The notes beneath the pieces are model-generated. The model was not told the origin of the DNA. It ran no database searches and saw only the letters and a list, made by a program, of their open reading frames with translations. The position numbers and the translations under genes are program-made. Positions 29,317-36,775 of a stretch of 64,000 bases of DNA are shown in pieces (the first letter of the stretch is position 1; each line of letters begins with the position of its first letter). This DNA comes from a virus: IMG/VR virus record IMGVR_UViG_3300042518_001860, positions 1-64,000 of that record, one strand, 5' to 3'.

Positions 29317-30801
29317 ATGAAGATCAGCGCCGCCAATCTGCACCACATCCTCAAGCAGAGTGCCCCCATCGAGCAGGCCTACAAAGGCCCGCATCGGTTG
29401 AAGAATCTGCATGTTGGAGAAGTTTCTCTGGTGACGGAGCCGGCCATTCTCTCGGATGCCGAGTCCCAGGCTGGTACTGGTTGGTACGTAGTCAAGAGCG
29501 CCACTGGTGGCGCGCCGGTTCCAGAAAAGATTCTGCGAATGTTCCAACTCCGCGAGGGGGAGGAGCTGTTTGCTGCCCGCGAGCGTCTGGCCAATGCCTG
29601 CCGCATCAAGATGGTCACCGAACTCCAGAACCAAGAGATGTTCTGGATGGACCCGCTGATGGTCTACACGGACCATGTGGTGATGGGGTATTGGTGGTAC
29701 CTCTCCCTCGAGGACATCCGAACCGAGAAGCCCCTGTACTACGCCTGCTACTTCACGCAGGATGAGGTTGGGGAGTTTACCATTTCTCGCGTTGTCCCTT
29801 TGAAGGTGACCATCGGCGAGGAGCCTGCGGCTTCCGAGGAGGGAGTCGAGAAATTGGCGACCCCTCCTCAAGAAGGGGGGGAGCCGAGCGCAGATGAAGT
29901 CGACGACGTGGATGACACGAATGTCGAGCGAGCTGCGTATGAAGGGATCGACTTCACCCCCCCGGAGCGCGTTCAGTCACAGTTCTCCAAGGGTGTCGAA
30001 CTCTATGAAGCTGGTAAGGGCGGTGATGGCCTGCAGGCTGCTACTGTTCGCTGGGCCCGCCGACTTGCCGCAGGTGAGGCCGTCTCTCCCGCCAAGGCTC
30101 GCAAGGCTGTCGCTTGGTTTGCTCGTCATGAGACCGACAAGAAGGACGGCTGGGATAAAGCTGGTGAAGAGACGCCTGGGTATGTGGCGTGGCTTCTCTG
30201 GGGTGGAGATGCTGGCCGTACTTGGTTCACCTCTTTGACCGAGAAAATGGATGCGGCAGACGCCAAGGTCGAGAAGAACTTGGAAACTGAGACCGCTCCT
30301 ACCTCCACGGGCGTCGTAGATTCCGAGGTGGCGGTTGAGCCGTCTGTAGAGGCGCCTGCAGAGGCCTCTGTTGAGGTTGTGGAGCAGAGTGCGCCGGCGG
30401 TCGAGTCTGAAGTTACGCCCGAGAAAGATTCGGCGCCCGTAGTTGTCGAGTTGGAGCCAGGGATTCTCGTTCCTGAGGCCGCTCATCTCTCGGTCATCAA
30501 GACACTGATCGCCGGTGGCTGCCCCTTCAGCGTTACCATTAGTCCTGATGGGGCTGTCCAGGTGGTCACCGAGACCCAGAAGTCTGCGGAGCCCACGTCC
30601 ACCCCGGCGCAGGCTCCAGAGGAAGAAGCACTGCGGAGCGAGAATGAGAAGCTCCAGCAGGAAGTTCGCAAGCTCAAAGCACAGCCGGTGGCGGACATCC
30701 CTCCCGCCATGAGCCCGGCACCCGAGGCAATCCGGCGTTCGGAGGCCTCGTCTCATGACAGACTGCTCGACGCGGCCCGTCGGCAGACGCGACGAGAGTA
30801 A
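29317..30801 (+). CDS. Scaffold-like head protein with XkdF-associated domain, 494 aa
   Basis: The N-terminal 180 residues form a globular domain (HVGEVSLVTEPAILSDAESQ). Residues about 205-310 carry the conserved phage-head module FTPPERVQSQFSKGVELYEA with VAWFARHETDKKDGW and YVAWLLWGGDAGRTW. Then comes an acidic, Val/Glu/Pro-rich linker, and a C-terminal coiled coil (EEALRSENEKLQQEVRKLKA) ending in a basic tail. A long acidic linker and C-terminal helix next to the capsid gene suggest a scaffold, cleaved by the protease at 28873. Alternatively it is a minor head protein. Confidence 0.7.
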   Translation: MKISAANLHHILKQSAPIEQAYKGPHRLKNLHVGEVSLVTEPAILSDAESQAGTGWYVVKSATGGAPVPEKILRMFQLREGEELFAARERLANACRIKMVTELQNQEMFWMDPLMVYTDHVVMGYWWYLSLEDIRTEKPLYYACYFTQDEVGEFTISRVVPLKVTIGEEPAASEEGVEKLATPPQEGGEPSADEVDDVDDTNVERAAYEGIDFTPPERVQSQFSKGVELYEAGKGGDGLQAATVRWARRLAAGEAVSPAKARKAVAWFARHETDKKDGWDKAGEETPGYVAWLLWGGDAGRTWFTSLTEKMDAADAKVEKNLETETAPTSTGVVDSEVAVEPSVEAPAEASVEVVEQSAPAVESEVTPEKDSAPVVVELEPGILVPEAAHLSVIKTLIAGGCPFSVTISPDGAVQVVTETQKSAEPTSTPAQAPEEEALRSENEKLQQEVRKLKAQPVADIPPAMSPAPEAIRRSEASSHDRLLDAARRQTRRE

Positions 30802-30812
30802 GGAGAATTATC

Positions 30813-32375
30813 ATGGGTCGTTTTTGGAAGCAGCACGGGCTCAACCGGGAGACCGTCAACAAGATGTACCTGGCCGGTGGAGACCTTTCCACCATCGCGG
30901 CGGGCGGCCGGCTCGATCCCGAGCAGCAGCTTGACACGCTGAATGCCATTCGGGCCATGAGCGGCCTGCTCGGCCCCGTGGTTGGCATGGGTCCGCGCGC
31001 CGCCGGCCCTGGCTTTCTGGAGCCGACGGCGGCCCAGTCGGCAGGTGGGCCTACCCCTGCCCCTGGCTCGGCTCTGTACGCCCCGATGGGCGGCCCCGGC
31101 GTTTCGTTCATCAACGTCACTTCGGGTCGCACGAGCGGCGTCATCGAAGGCTTTGTCGGCGGCGGCTACGTCGTCGAAGGTGCGACCGAGGCCACTGCAC
31201 CCGTCGGCGCCGCCCCGAAGGTCCTGACCCCTCGCGCCCGCGAGTGGGTGCTCCGCAAGCTGCATATGTGGCAGCAGTGGAGCCAGGAGATCACTTGGCA
31301 GTCGATCCTCGAGGACCGCTTCGGTGATTTCCTGTTCGAGAACTTCTTCCCGCTCGTTGCAGACAACCTCGAGCAGCTCGCGCTGTTCGGCGACATGAAC
31401 AACGCCGAGGTGAGCCCCAAGGGCAATCTGCTCCGCGCCGCGGACGGCTGGCTCAAGGCCATGCGCGCTGAGAGCAAGATCCACGATGCTGGTGGTGAGT
31501 TCATCAGCGAGGACCTGTTCTTCGAGCTGAAGCGGGTCCACCAGCGCGCCATCCAGCTCTACCGCAGTGCCACCAACTACCTCTTCTGCAACCCGGCCGT
31601 CATTCAGGACTGGCTGCAGGTGCAGCGTGCGGTCGGTCAGGGCTCCCTCGAGGCCCACCAGGCGCTGTTCGGTCAGGCCATCGGCCCCCTGGGCATGCAG
31701 TTCTGGCCGCTCCCGCTCCTGAACATCGACGAGGAGATCGTCCAGTCCACGGCCGCTGTGGGCGCGCGGGTCATCGGTATCGGTGGCAAGGCCGACCAGT
31801 TCCAGTTCCCGACGACGAACTACCAGCTCACGCTGAACGTCAATGGCGCTGGTGCGGTGACCGTCAGCTTCCCGCACCAGGAAGCGGCGGCCCGCAAAGA
31901 CCGTACGCTGTCGATCACGCGGGTCTGCAACCTCATCAACGCCGCCCTCGTGGCGGAGCACGGTGATACCTACGCCAAGGTGGCCCGCGAGAACAACGGC
32001 CGGCTCGAGCTCGTCACCCCCGGGACGGGCGCGGGTCAGGCCATCGTGATCTCGGACGGTGGCCTGTCGGCACACGCGCTGTTCGGCTTCACGCTGGGCA
32101 CGACCTCGGGCGTCGCGGCCAACGGCGGCGGTTCGACCTACAACGGCACCACGATGTTCCTCGGCGCCCCGTCGAACCTCGAGATGCGGGTCAGCACGGC
32201 TCCGGAGCCCAGCAACAATCGTGGCTATTACAGCGCGATGAAGTGGCTGCAGGAGAACGACACCTTCCGCTTCGACGCCTACATGCACGCCTCGTTCAAT
32301 GTGCGTGTCCCCGAGGCGATGGTTCTCGTCGAAAACCTCCGCGTCGCCGGCCCCGGCGAAAACCCCGCGGCCTGA
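30813..32375 (+). CDS. Major capsid protein (HK97-like) with an inserted domain, 520 aa
   Basis: Position after the scaffold, an AAGGAG site, and strongly biased high-G+C codon use fit the most abundant virion protein. The region about 120-330 reads like an HK97-fold capsid of large myoviruses (VLRKLHMWQQWSQEITWQSI; YLFCNPAVIQDWLQVQRAVG). Residues about 336-440 form a separate beta-rich domain (QLTLNVNGAGAVTVSF; NNGRLELVTPGTGAGQAIVI), probably displayed on the outer surface. The chain returns to the core with DTFRFDAYMHASFNVRVP. No N-terminal delta region beyond about 100 residues is obvious. Confidence 0.85.
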   Translation: MGRFWKQHGLNRETVNKMYLAGGDLSTIAAGGRLDPEQQLDTLNAIRAMSGLLGPVVGMGPRAAGPGFLEPTAAQSAGGPTPAPGSALYAPMGGPGVSFINVTSGRTSGVIEGFVGGGYVVEGATEATAPVGAAPKVLTPRAREWVLRKLHMWQQWSQEITWQSILEDRFGDFLFENFFPLVADNLEQLALFGDMNNAEVSPKGNLLRAADGWLKAMRAESKIHDAGGEFISEDLFFELKRVHQRAIQLYRSATNYLFCNPAVIQDWLQVQRAVGQGSLEAHQALFGQAIGPLGMQFWPLPLLNIDEEIVQSTAAVGARVIGIGGKADQFQFPTTNYQLTLNVNGAGAVTVSFPHQEAAARKDRTLSITRVCNLINAALVAEHGDTYAKVARENNGRLELVTPGTGAGQAIVISDGGLSAHALFGFTLGTTSGVAANGGGSTYNGTTMFLGAPSNLEMRVSTAPEPSNNRGYYSAMKWLQENDTFRFDAYMHASFNVRVPEAMVLVENLRVAGPGENPAA

Positions 32376-32407
32376 TCCACCTTCAACCCAACGAGGTTTC
32401 TCCTCCT

Positions 32408-32893
32408 ATGCTGCGATTCATTCTTTCAATCGCGTTCGTGGTCATCCCCCTGTTCGCGGCTACTGCCACGGATGGGGGCATCCCTGCGTCCGCCCCAGTC
32501 ATCTCCTCGGAGCCCGCCACGCTCGTCGACGCTGGAGCCCCCTCCGTGGTCAGCGCGGCGCCGAGTGTCGAACCCAGCGCTCTGGTCCCGAGCGTCGTCG
32601 AGATTGCTGTCGATGCAAAGAGCGTGGTCGAACAGGGGAAGGAAGTCATCCAGGGGCCCACGGTGGTGGGCGTGGCTGGCTTCCTGGCAGCGCTGTTCCT
32701 GCTCATCACGAAGCTCGCTCGCAGGAGCGGGAAACTGCTGAAGCAGGTCCAGGTCAACAAGGTGGTCGCCATCTGCTCTGCTCTGGCTCTTGGGGCCTCG
32801 TCAGTGACTCCCGGGATGCCTTGGTGGGGTGCCATTATCGTTGGCATCTCCCCCCTGCTGTTCACCCTGGGTCTGGGCGACAAAGAAGCCTGA
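32408..32893 (+). CDS. Membrane protein with signal peptide, 161 aa
   Basis: Signal peptide MLRFILSIAFVVIPLFAATA, then an Ala/Pro/Val-rich stretch to about 85, then two hydrophobic helices (VVGVAGFLAALFLLITKLA; WWGAIIVGISPLLFTLGLG) flanking a basic loop (RRSGKLLKQVQVNK). The topology fits a holin or an envelope protein, though it sits inside the head module. ATG at 32408; GAGG is 14 bases upstream. Its stop shares a base with the next ATG. Confidence 0.65.
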   Translation: MLRFILSIAFVVIPLFAATATDGGIPASAPVISSEPATLVDAGAPSVVSAAPSVEPSALVPSVVEIAVDAKSVVEQGKEVIQGPTVVGVAGFLAALFLLITKLARRSGKLLKQVQVNKVVAICSALALGASSVTPGMPWWGAIIVGISPLLFTLGLGDKEA

Positions 32894-33366
32894 TGTCCGC
32901 GCGCCCCCGAAACCCCGCACGACTGGTGCGGCGCGTGTCGGAGTTCCCGACCGCATCCGAAGGCCTTGTCATCTTCCACACAGGATTTGATGAGTATTTC
33001 GGAAGTGACGGGGCGCGTTGGAATACCCTGGACCGTGGCGGGGCCGTCTTTACGGTTGGGGTGGGCGTTGCTGCCCGTTCAGCAGTGATGATTGATGACA
33101 TGGGGGATGTTACCCTCCTTGACGTCACTTCGGCACTTCGCCCTCTCGGTGTTGTGTCTGCCGTTTCGGACGGACAGGCACTCATTCGGTGGCGTGGGAT
33201 GATTCATGGGTTCCTCGACCTCACACCTGGGGCAACCCAGTACGCCTCAACTGAGGTTGGTGAAATCGTCGAGGAGCCTGACGAAACCGCATCTTTGATG
33301 CGGCTTGGTCAGGCCATCTCAGCAACATCCATGGAAGTCCAACTGGACCAGCCTGTTCTCGTGTAG
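32893..33366 (+). CDS. Probable capsid decoration or fibre protein, 157 aa
   Basis: The ATG shares a base with the previous stop (TGATG). Beta-rich; GVVSAVSDGQALIRWRGMIH and LTPGATQYASTEVGEIV recall the small trimeric domain seen in phage fibres and in the 15085 and 34025 products here (V/L-G-D-x-V-Y and G-V-V motifs). The first 65 residues include FDEYFGSDGARWNTL, a fibre-type segment. It lies two genes after the capsid gene, which suggests head decoration. Confidence 0.55.
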   Translation: MSARPRNPARLVRRVSEFPTASEGLVIFHTGFDEYFGSDGARWNTLDRGGAVFTVGVGVAARSAVMIDDMGDVTLLDVTSALRPLGVVSAVSDGQALIRWRGMIHGFLDLTPGATQYASTEVGEIVEEPDETASLMRLGQAISATSMEVQLDQPVLV

Positions 33367-33370
33367 TAGC

Positions 33371-33685
33371 ATGGCCGCCGTGGGAACTTCTTCACGATCC
33401 ACAGAGGACCTCAGTCTCGCAGCCATGATGGTGGCTCTCGGTGGGACTGTATCTGAAGTGGATGCCTCACGAGGTCGCGGGGAAGTCACTGTAGATGTGC
33501 GACGTATCTCTGCGACCAAAATTCGCGAGCTCTGTGAAGTCCTCACCGAACAAATGCTCGAACTCCCTGATCAACCTACATTCGAGCAGCTCGAACAGGT
33601 AGTCGGGAATACCTTCCTAAGTCGCTTGTTCGAACAACGCGACACCCTCCGCACCAGAATCCTGAACCAAAAGAGGCTTCGATGA
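33371..33685 (+). CDS. Hypothetical protein, 104 aa
   Basis: ATG four bases after the previous stop with no ribosome site; probably reached by coupling. A short strand pair (GRGEVTVDVRRISATKIREL) precedes helices (PTFEQLEQVVGNTFLSRLFE). Its product and the next are small and helical, in the place where head-completion genes often lie. Unknown. Confidence 0.6.
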   Translation: MAAVGTSSRSTEDLSLAAMMVALGGTVSEVDASRGRGEVTVDVRRISATKIRELCEVLTEQMLELPDQPTFEQLEQVVGNTFLSRLFEQRDTLRTRILNQKRLR

Positions 33686-33948
33686 GTAACCCCCAGGAAC
33701 GCTTCCGCGCCTGCCGAGAAGAAATGGCCAAACTGCAGTCCGAACTACAGGCTCGTTCGGCTGAGCTTCAGAAGGAGCAGCGCCCCTTGCTAGCCGTGTG
33801 CGAGAAGTTCCTGATTGATGCGGACCTTCCGGAATGGAAAGAGCTGCAGAAAAAGTTGTCCGCGCACAAGCAGTTTGTCCAAGGCGTTTCGGAGCAGTAC
33901 AACAAGCTCAATTTGGAACTCCTAGAGCTCAGCAAACAGATCTGCTAG
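33682..33948 (+). CDS. Coiled-coil protein, 88 aa
   Basis: ATG overlapping the previous stop. Almost wholly helical with heptads (MAKLQSELQARSAELQKEQR; YNKLNLELLELSKQIC). Could be a small scaffold or linker. No family recognised. Confidence 0.6.
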   Translation: MSNPQERFRACREEMAKLQSELQARSAELQKEQRPLLAVCEKFLIDADLPEWKELQKKLSAHKQFVQGVSEQYNKLNLELLELSKQIC

Positions 33949-34024
33949 TCTTGTCCCAGAGCCCCACTCCCCGCACCCGCCCCTGACTCCGGAAGCGTAG
34001 CTACTCAACTCCAGGAGTCTCATC

Positions 34025-35968
34025 ATGGCTTTTACTTCTCGAACTCGGGGTCTGCTCGCCCGTGTAGGCGGCGAACTCCGCAACCTTGGTCTGCGCGATC
34101 GGACTGACCTCCAGGCTGACCCCACGAGCTCTAGCGGCTTCGGGGCGGTTCTTGAGCAGCTCGTTCTCTCGGACCTCTACATCGGCCTCAACTCTGGCGG
34201 CGATGCCCTCCGTGTCTACGGCTCGGACGGTTCGACCCTGCTCCTGACGGTTGCCGATGCTACGACAACCTTCGAGAACGATATCGTCTTCGAGGGTAAT
34301 GTGACCTTCAATGGTGGCAATGTCACCGTCGAGGGTACTACGGTTACTTACGAGGACAGCATCCTGCTCCTCGCCAAGGACCAGGAGACTGGCACGCTCG
34401 ACGCAGGCTTCATTGTCGAGCGCGGCTCGGATGCGAATGTCGCCTTCATTTGGGATGAATCGGCCGATGCCTTCGTCCTCTGTGAGACGACGGACACTGG
34501 TACGGATGGTTCTGTTTCGGTCGGGACTCTGCTCAACCTGCAGGTCGGTGAACTTTCCGCCGCCAGCGCGGTCCGACTGACCGAGGCCCTTGCACCGTCC
34601 AATGGTGCGAATGTGGGCTTCTTCTATGTGAAGGATGTCGGTGGCAACACCGAGGCCTTCTACATGGACTCGACGGGCAACGAGGTCCAGCTCACCAACG
34701 CGGGCGACGTCAACGTGACGGTTGCTGCGTCGGATCTCGATGACGCCTACAATGAAGGCCGCACCATTACGGTTGATGCCGGGCCCATCCTGGCCAATCT
34801 GGCGTACAACGTCGCAGGTTTCACGGCGCACAGTGTTGCTGTCGGTACGGCCGCGAACGACCTGAGCAACACCTGGGTCGGCTACTACTTCGCCCTCGGG
34901 GCGGACGAGTACACCGGGGCCGGTTCCGCCCTCAAGGCCGACTTCAGCGCAGCCACGCTCAATTCCGCCTCGAGCTTCTACGCGGTCGATCTCACGGGCG
35001 TGACGAACTCTGGTGCAGGGAGCAGTGTGGGTATCGCGATGTCGGGCTTCGACATCGGCATCCAGCTCCTCGACGATGATATGGCGCTGACCATCGGTGC
35101 CGGCAGCGACCTGTCGCTGTCCCACGATGGGACGAACAGTACCATTGCCAATGCTACTGGCAACCTGGTCATCGACCTGACCCATGCCACGAACTCGGGG
35201 ACGATCCAGCTCAAACTGGGTGTCGACAACAGCACCCAGCACGTCGGTGTCTACAACGACAGCGGCACCGCTGTGTTCCAGGTCAATGGTGCTGGGGCCG
35301 TCACGGTCACTGGGAATGTTGGTCGCAGCTCTGGCGACTTGGTCCTCCACGGTGGCATGGGCGGTGGTGCTGTCTCGGTCCGCGCCAACGGCTCGGGTTC
35401 TGCCAACGGGATCGACATCAGCAGCTCGGCGGTCACGTCCTACCAGGACATCGTACCGAGCGCTGATGACTCCAAGGACCTCGGCAGCAACAGCGCTCGC
35501 TACGCTGAGCTGCACGCTCGGAAGATCGTGCGGCAGATCGTCAGCGGCAACAGCGCGACGGGCGCTCCTTCGACCGCGGGCAGCCTCTGCATTGTTGCCT
35601 CGGACGGCCTGCAGCTCGCTGATGCCGCTGCCTTCTCGACCAGCGGCATCGTCGAAGGTCCCTACACGGGTACCGCCGGCCAGGTCTACGGTCAGGACAG
35701 TGAGGCCATCTCGCTGCCCAAGATGGCGACCAATGGTGCAGGGACTTTGTACGAGGCGATGGCGGTCGGCGATCTCGTGTACCTCGCGGCTGCGCTGGCT
35801 GATGAGTATGATGCAGGCGTGACTCCTGCCAAGGGCGTTGTCACCCTCCAGACGCCCAATTCTGCAGGCACCACGAACAGCCTCGTGGGTCGAGTGGTTG
35901 CGACTTCTGGCACCGGCGCTGCGACGGTCTCCGTTGCACTCCGCCTCCAGTACCTCGGCACCAACTGA
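34025..35968 (+). CDS. Large structural fibre-like protein, probable head fibre, 647 aa
   Basis: Rich in Gly, Ala, Ser, Thr and Asp with repetitive beta-segments (DIVFEGNVTFNGGNVTVEGT; LKLGVDNSTQHVGVYNDSG), typical of trimeric fibres. Residues about 490-525 read DIVPSADDSKDLGSNSARYA, a common fibre-shaft motif. The C-terminal part (AMAVGDLVYLAAALADEYDA... SLVGRVVATSGTGAATVSV) is the same module as in the 15085 product. ATG behind CAGGAG. It is followed by a strong terminator, so it ends the head operon; a head-fibre role is inferred from this. Confidence 0.7.
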   Translation: MAFTSRTRGLLARVGGELRNLGLRDRTDLQADPTSSSGFGAVLEQLVLSDLYIGLNSGGDALRVYGSDGSTLLLTVADATTTFENDIVFEGNVTFNGGNVTVEGTTVTYEDSILLLAKDQETGTLDAGFIVERGSDANVAFIWDESADAFVLCETTDTGTDGSVSVGTLLNLQVGELSAASAVRLTEALAPSNGANVGFFYVKDVGGNTEAFYMDSTGNEVQLTNAGDVNVTVAASDLDDAYNEGRTITVDAGPILANLAYNVAGFTAHSVAVGTAANDLSNTWVGYYFALGADEYTGAGSALKADFSAATLNSASSFYAVDLTGVTNSGAGSSVGIAMSGFDIGIQLLDDDMALTIGAGSDLSLSHDGTNSTIANATGNLVIDLTHATNSGTIQLKLGVDNSTQHVGVYNDSGTAVFQVNGAGAVTVTGNVGRSSGDLVLHGGMGGGAVSVRANGSGSANGIDISSSAVTSYQDIVPSADDSKDLGSNSARYAELHARKIVRQIVSGNSATGAPSTAGSLCIVASDGLQLADAAAFSTSGIVEGPYTGTAGQVYGQDSEAISLPKMATNGAGTLYEAMAVGDLVYLAAALADEYDAGVTPAKGVVTLQTPNSAGTTNSLVGRVVATSGTGAATVSVALRLQYLGTN

Positions 35969-36019
35969 TCCGGTCTTGGCACCACTGACGGGTGACCCAC
36001 TCGTCAAGTTCAACCAGCA

Positions 36020-36057
36020 GCCCACGATGGGGAATCCCGTCGTGGGCTTTTGTTTCT
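36020..36057 (+). terminator. Strong rho-independent terminator
   Basis: GCCCACGATGGG (36020-36031) pairs with CCCGTCGTGGGC (36036-36047) with one G-T pair and a GAAT tetraloop, followed by TTTTGTTTCT. It ends the head operon, four bases before the -35 box of the next promoter. Confidence 0.92.
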
Positions 36058-36060
36058 GAG

Positions 36061-36089
36061 TTGCGAACATTCAAATCGGGTGGCACACT
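36061..36089 (+). promoter_or_regulatory. Possible promoter TTGCGA-17-CACACT, leaderless layout
   Basis: TTGCGA (36061-36066), 17 bases, CACACT (36084-36089), seven bases before the GTG at 36097. The -10 box is a weak match, but a promoter is expected directly after the terminator at 36020. Confidence 0.45.
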
Positions 36090-36096
36090 TCGCAGC

Positions 36097-36453
36097 GTGG
36101 GACTCTTCTCCAAAACTGAAGCCCCCTCCGGTGAGGGGAAGCAAGCAGCCCAAGACCACCGCATGCGGTTGGGGTTGGGCGATATGATTCGCCGTCTCGT
36201 GGTCCTCGACGCCAAATACCGTCAGGGTATTTGCTCCGCGACAGACTTGGCCGAGCGAGAGTTGATCTTTTCGGGGCTGAACGAGATTCAAGTCCCAGTA
36301 ACCGCGAGTTGCACTCCTGGTGAAGACCTGAATCAAAACGGTATCCCGGATACCACAGAATTCTTCCGCATTGCGGCGGCCACTGATTGCTGCGTCCTTC
36401 AACATAAGCCCGAAGCGCGGCAAGAGAAGCCAAAGAAACGAGGTCGGTTGTGA
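36097..36453 (+). CDS. Hypothetical protein with a calcium-loop-like motif, 118 aa
   Basis: The GTG at 36097 has no ribosome site but lies at the predicted transcript start. Residues about 1-60 are helical (GDMIRRLVVLDAKYRQGICS). A segment reading CTPGEDLNQNGIPDTTEF resembles the D-x-N-x-N-G-x-x-D loop of thrombospondin-3 or dockerin repeats, which bind calcium. Cys residues flank it. It opens the tail operon. Function unknown; stop overlaps the next GTG. Confidence 0.65.
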   Translation: MGLFSKTEAPSGEGKQAAQDHRMRLGLGDMIRRLVVLDAKYRQGICSATDLAERELIFSGLNEIQVPVTASCTPGEDLNQNGIPDTTEFFRIAAATDCCVLQHKPEARQEKPKKRGRL

Positions 36454-36773
36454 CCATTGTCGACTTCCTCATTCTGCTGCTCGGCTCCGCCGGGTTTGGC
36501 TTCTTCCTCACCAACAAACTCCCCGATAGTTGGTATGAAAGGACCGGCTTCATCTCCAGAATGCTCTCTTGCGCGTTCTGTGCAGGCACAGAAGCAGGCT
36601 GGTGGCTCGGAGGTGTAGGCCTTGTCGGCATCATCTTTGGTACCGATGAGGTCCAAATGGCAGTTCGGGGCCTTTTTTTCGGTCCAGCCGTTGGGGTTAT
36701 CCTCTCTTTGGTCCAGGCGGTAGGCCAGATCTCTGCGAGCCTGCGTTCCATTTCTGACCGCGAGGAGAGGTAA
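36450..36773 (+). CDS. Membrane protein, 107 aa
   Basis: GTG start overlapping the previous stop. Three hydrophobic segments (VDFLILLLGSAGFGFFLT; WWLGGVGLVGIIFG; LFFGPAVGVILSLVQAVG) with MLSCAFCAGTEAGWW between the first two. The C-x-x-C plus W pattern is like DUF1360-type phage membrane proteins. It sits between head and neck genes; role unknown. Confidence 0.65.
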   Translation: MTIVDFLILLLGSAGFGFFLTNKLPDSWYERTGFISRMLSCAFCAGTEAGWWLGGVGLVGIIFGTDEVQMAVRGLFFGPAVGVILSLVQAVGQISASLRSISDREER

Positions 36774-36775
36774 CC

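Noticed and set aside
30753-32288. Minus-strand open frame opposite the capsid gene
   Set aside because: Shadow of the highly biased capsid codons; no start signal.
34001-36070. Minus-strand open frame of almost 690 codons opposite the fibre-like gene
   Set aside because: An antisense shadow of a well-supported gene. It also crosses a strong plus-strand terminator.
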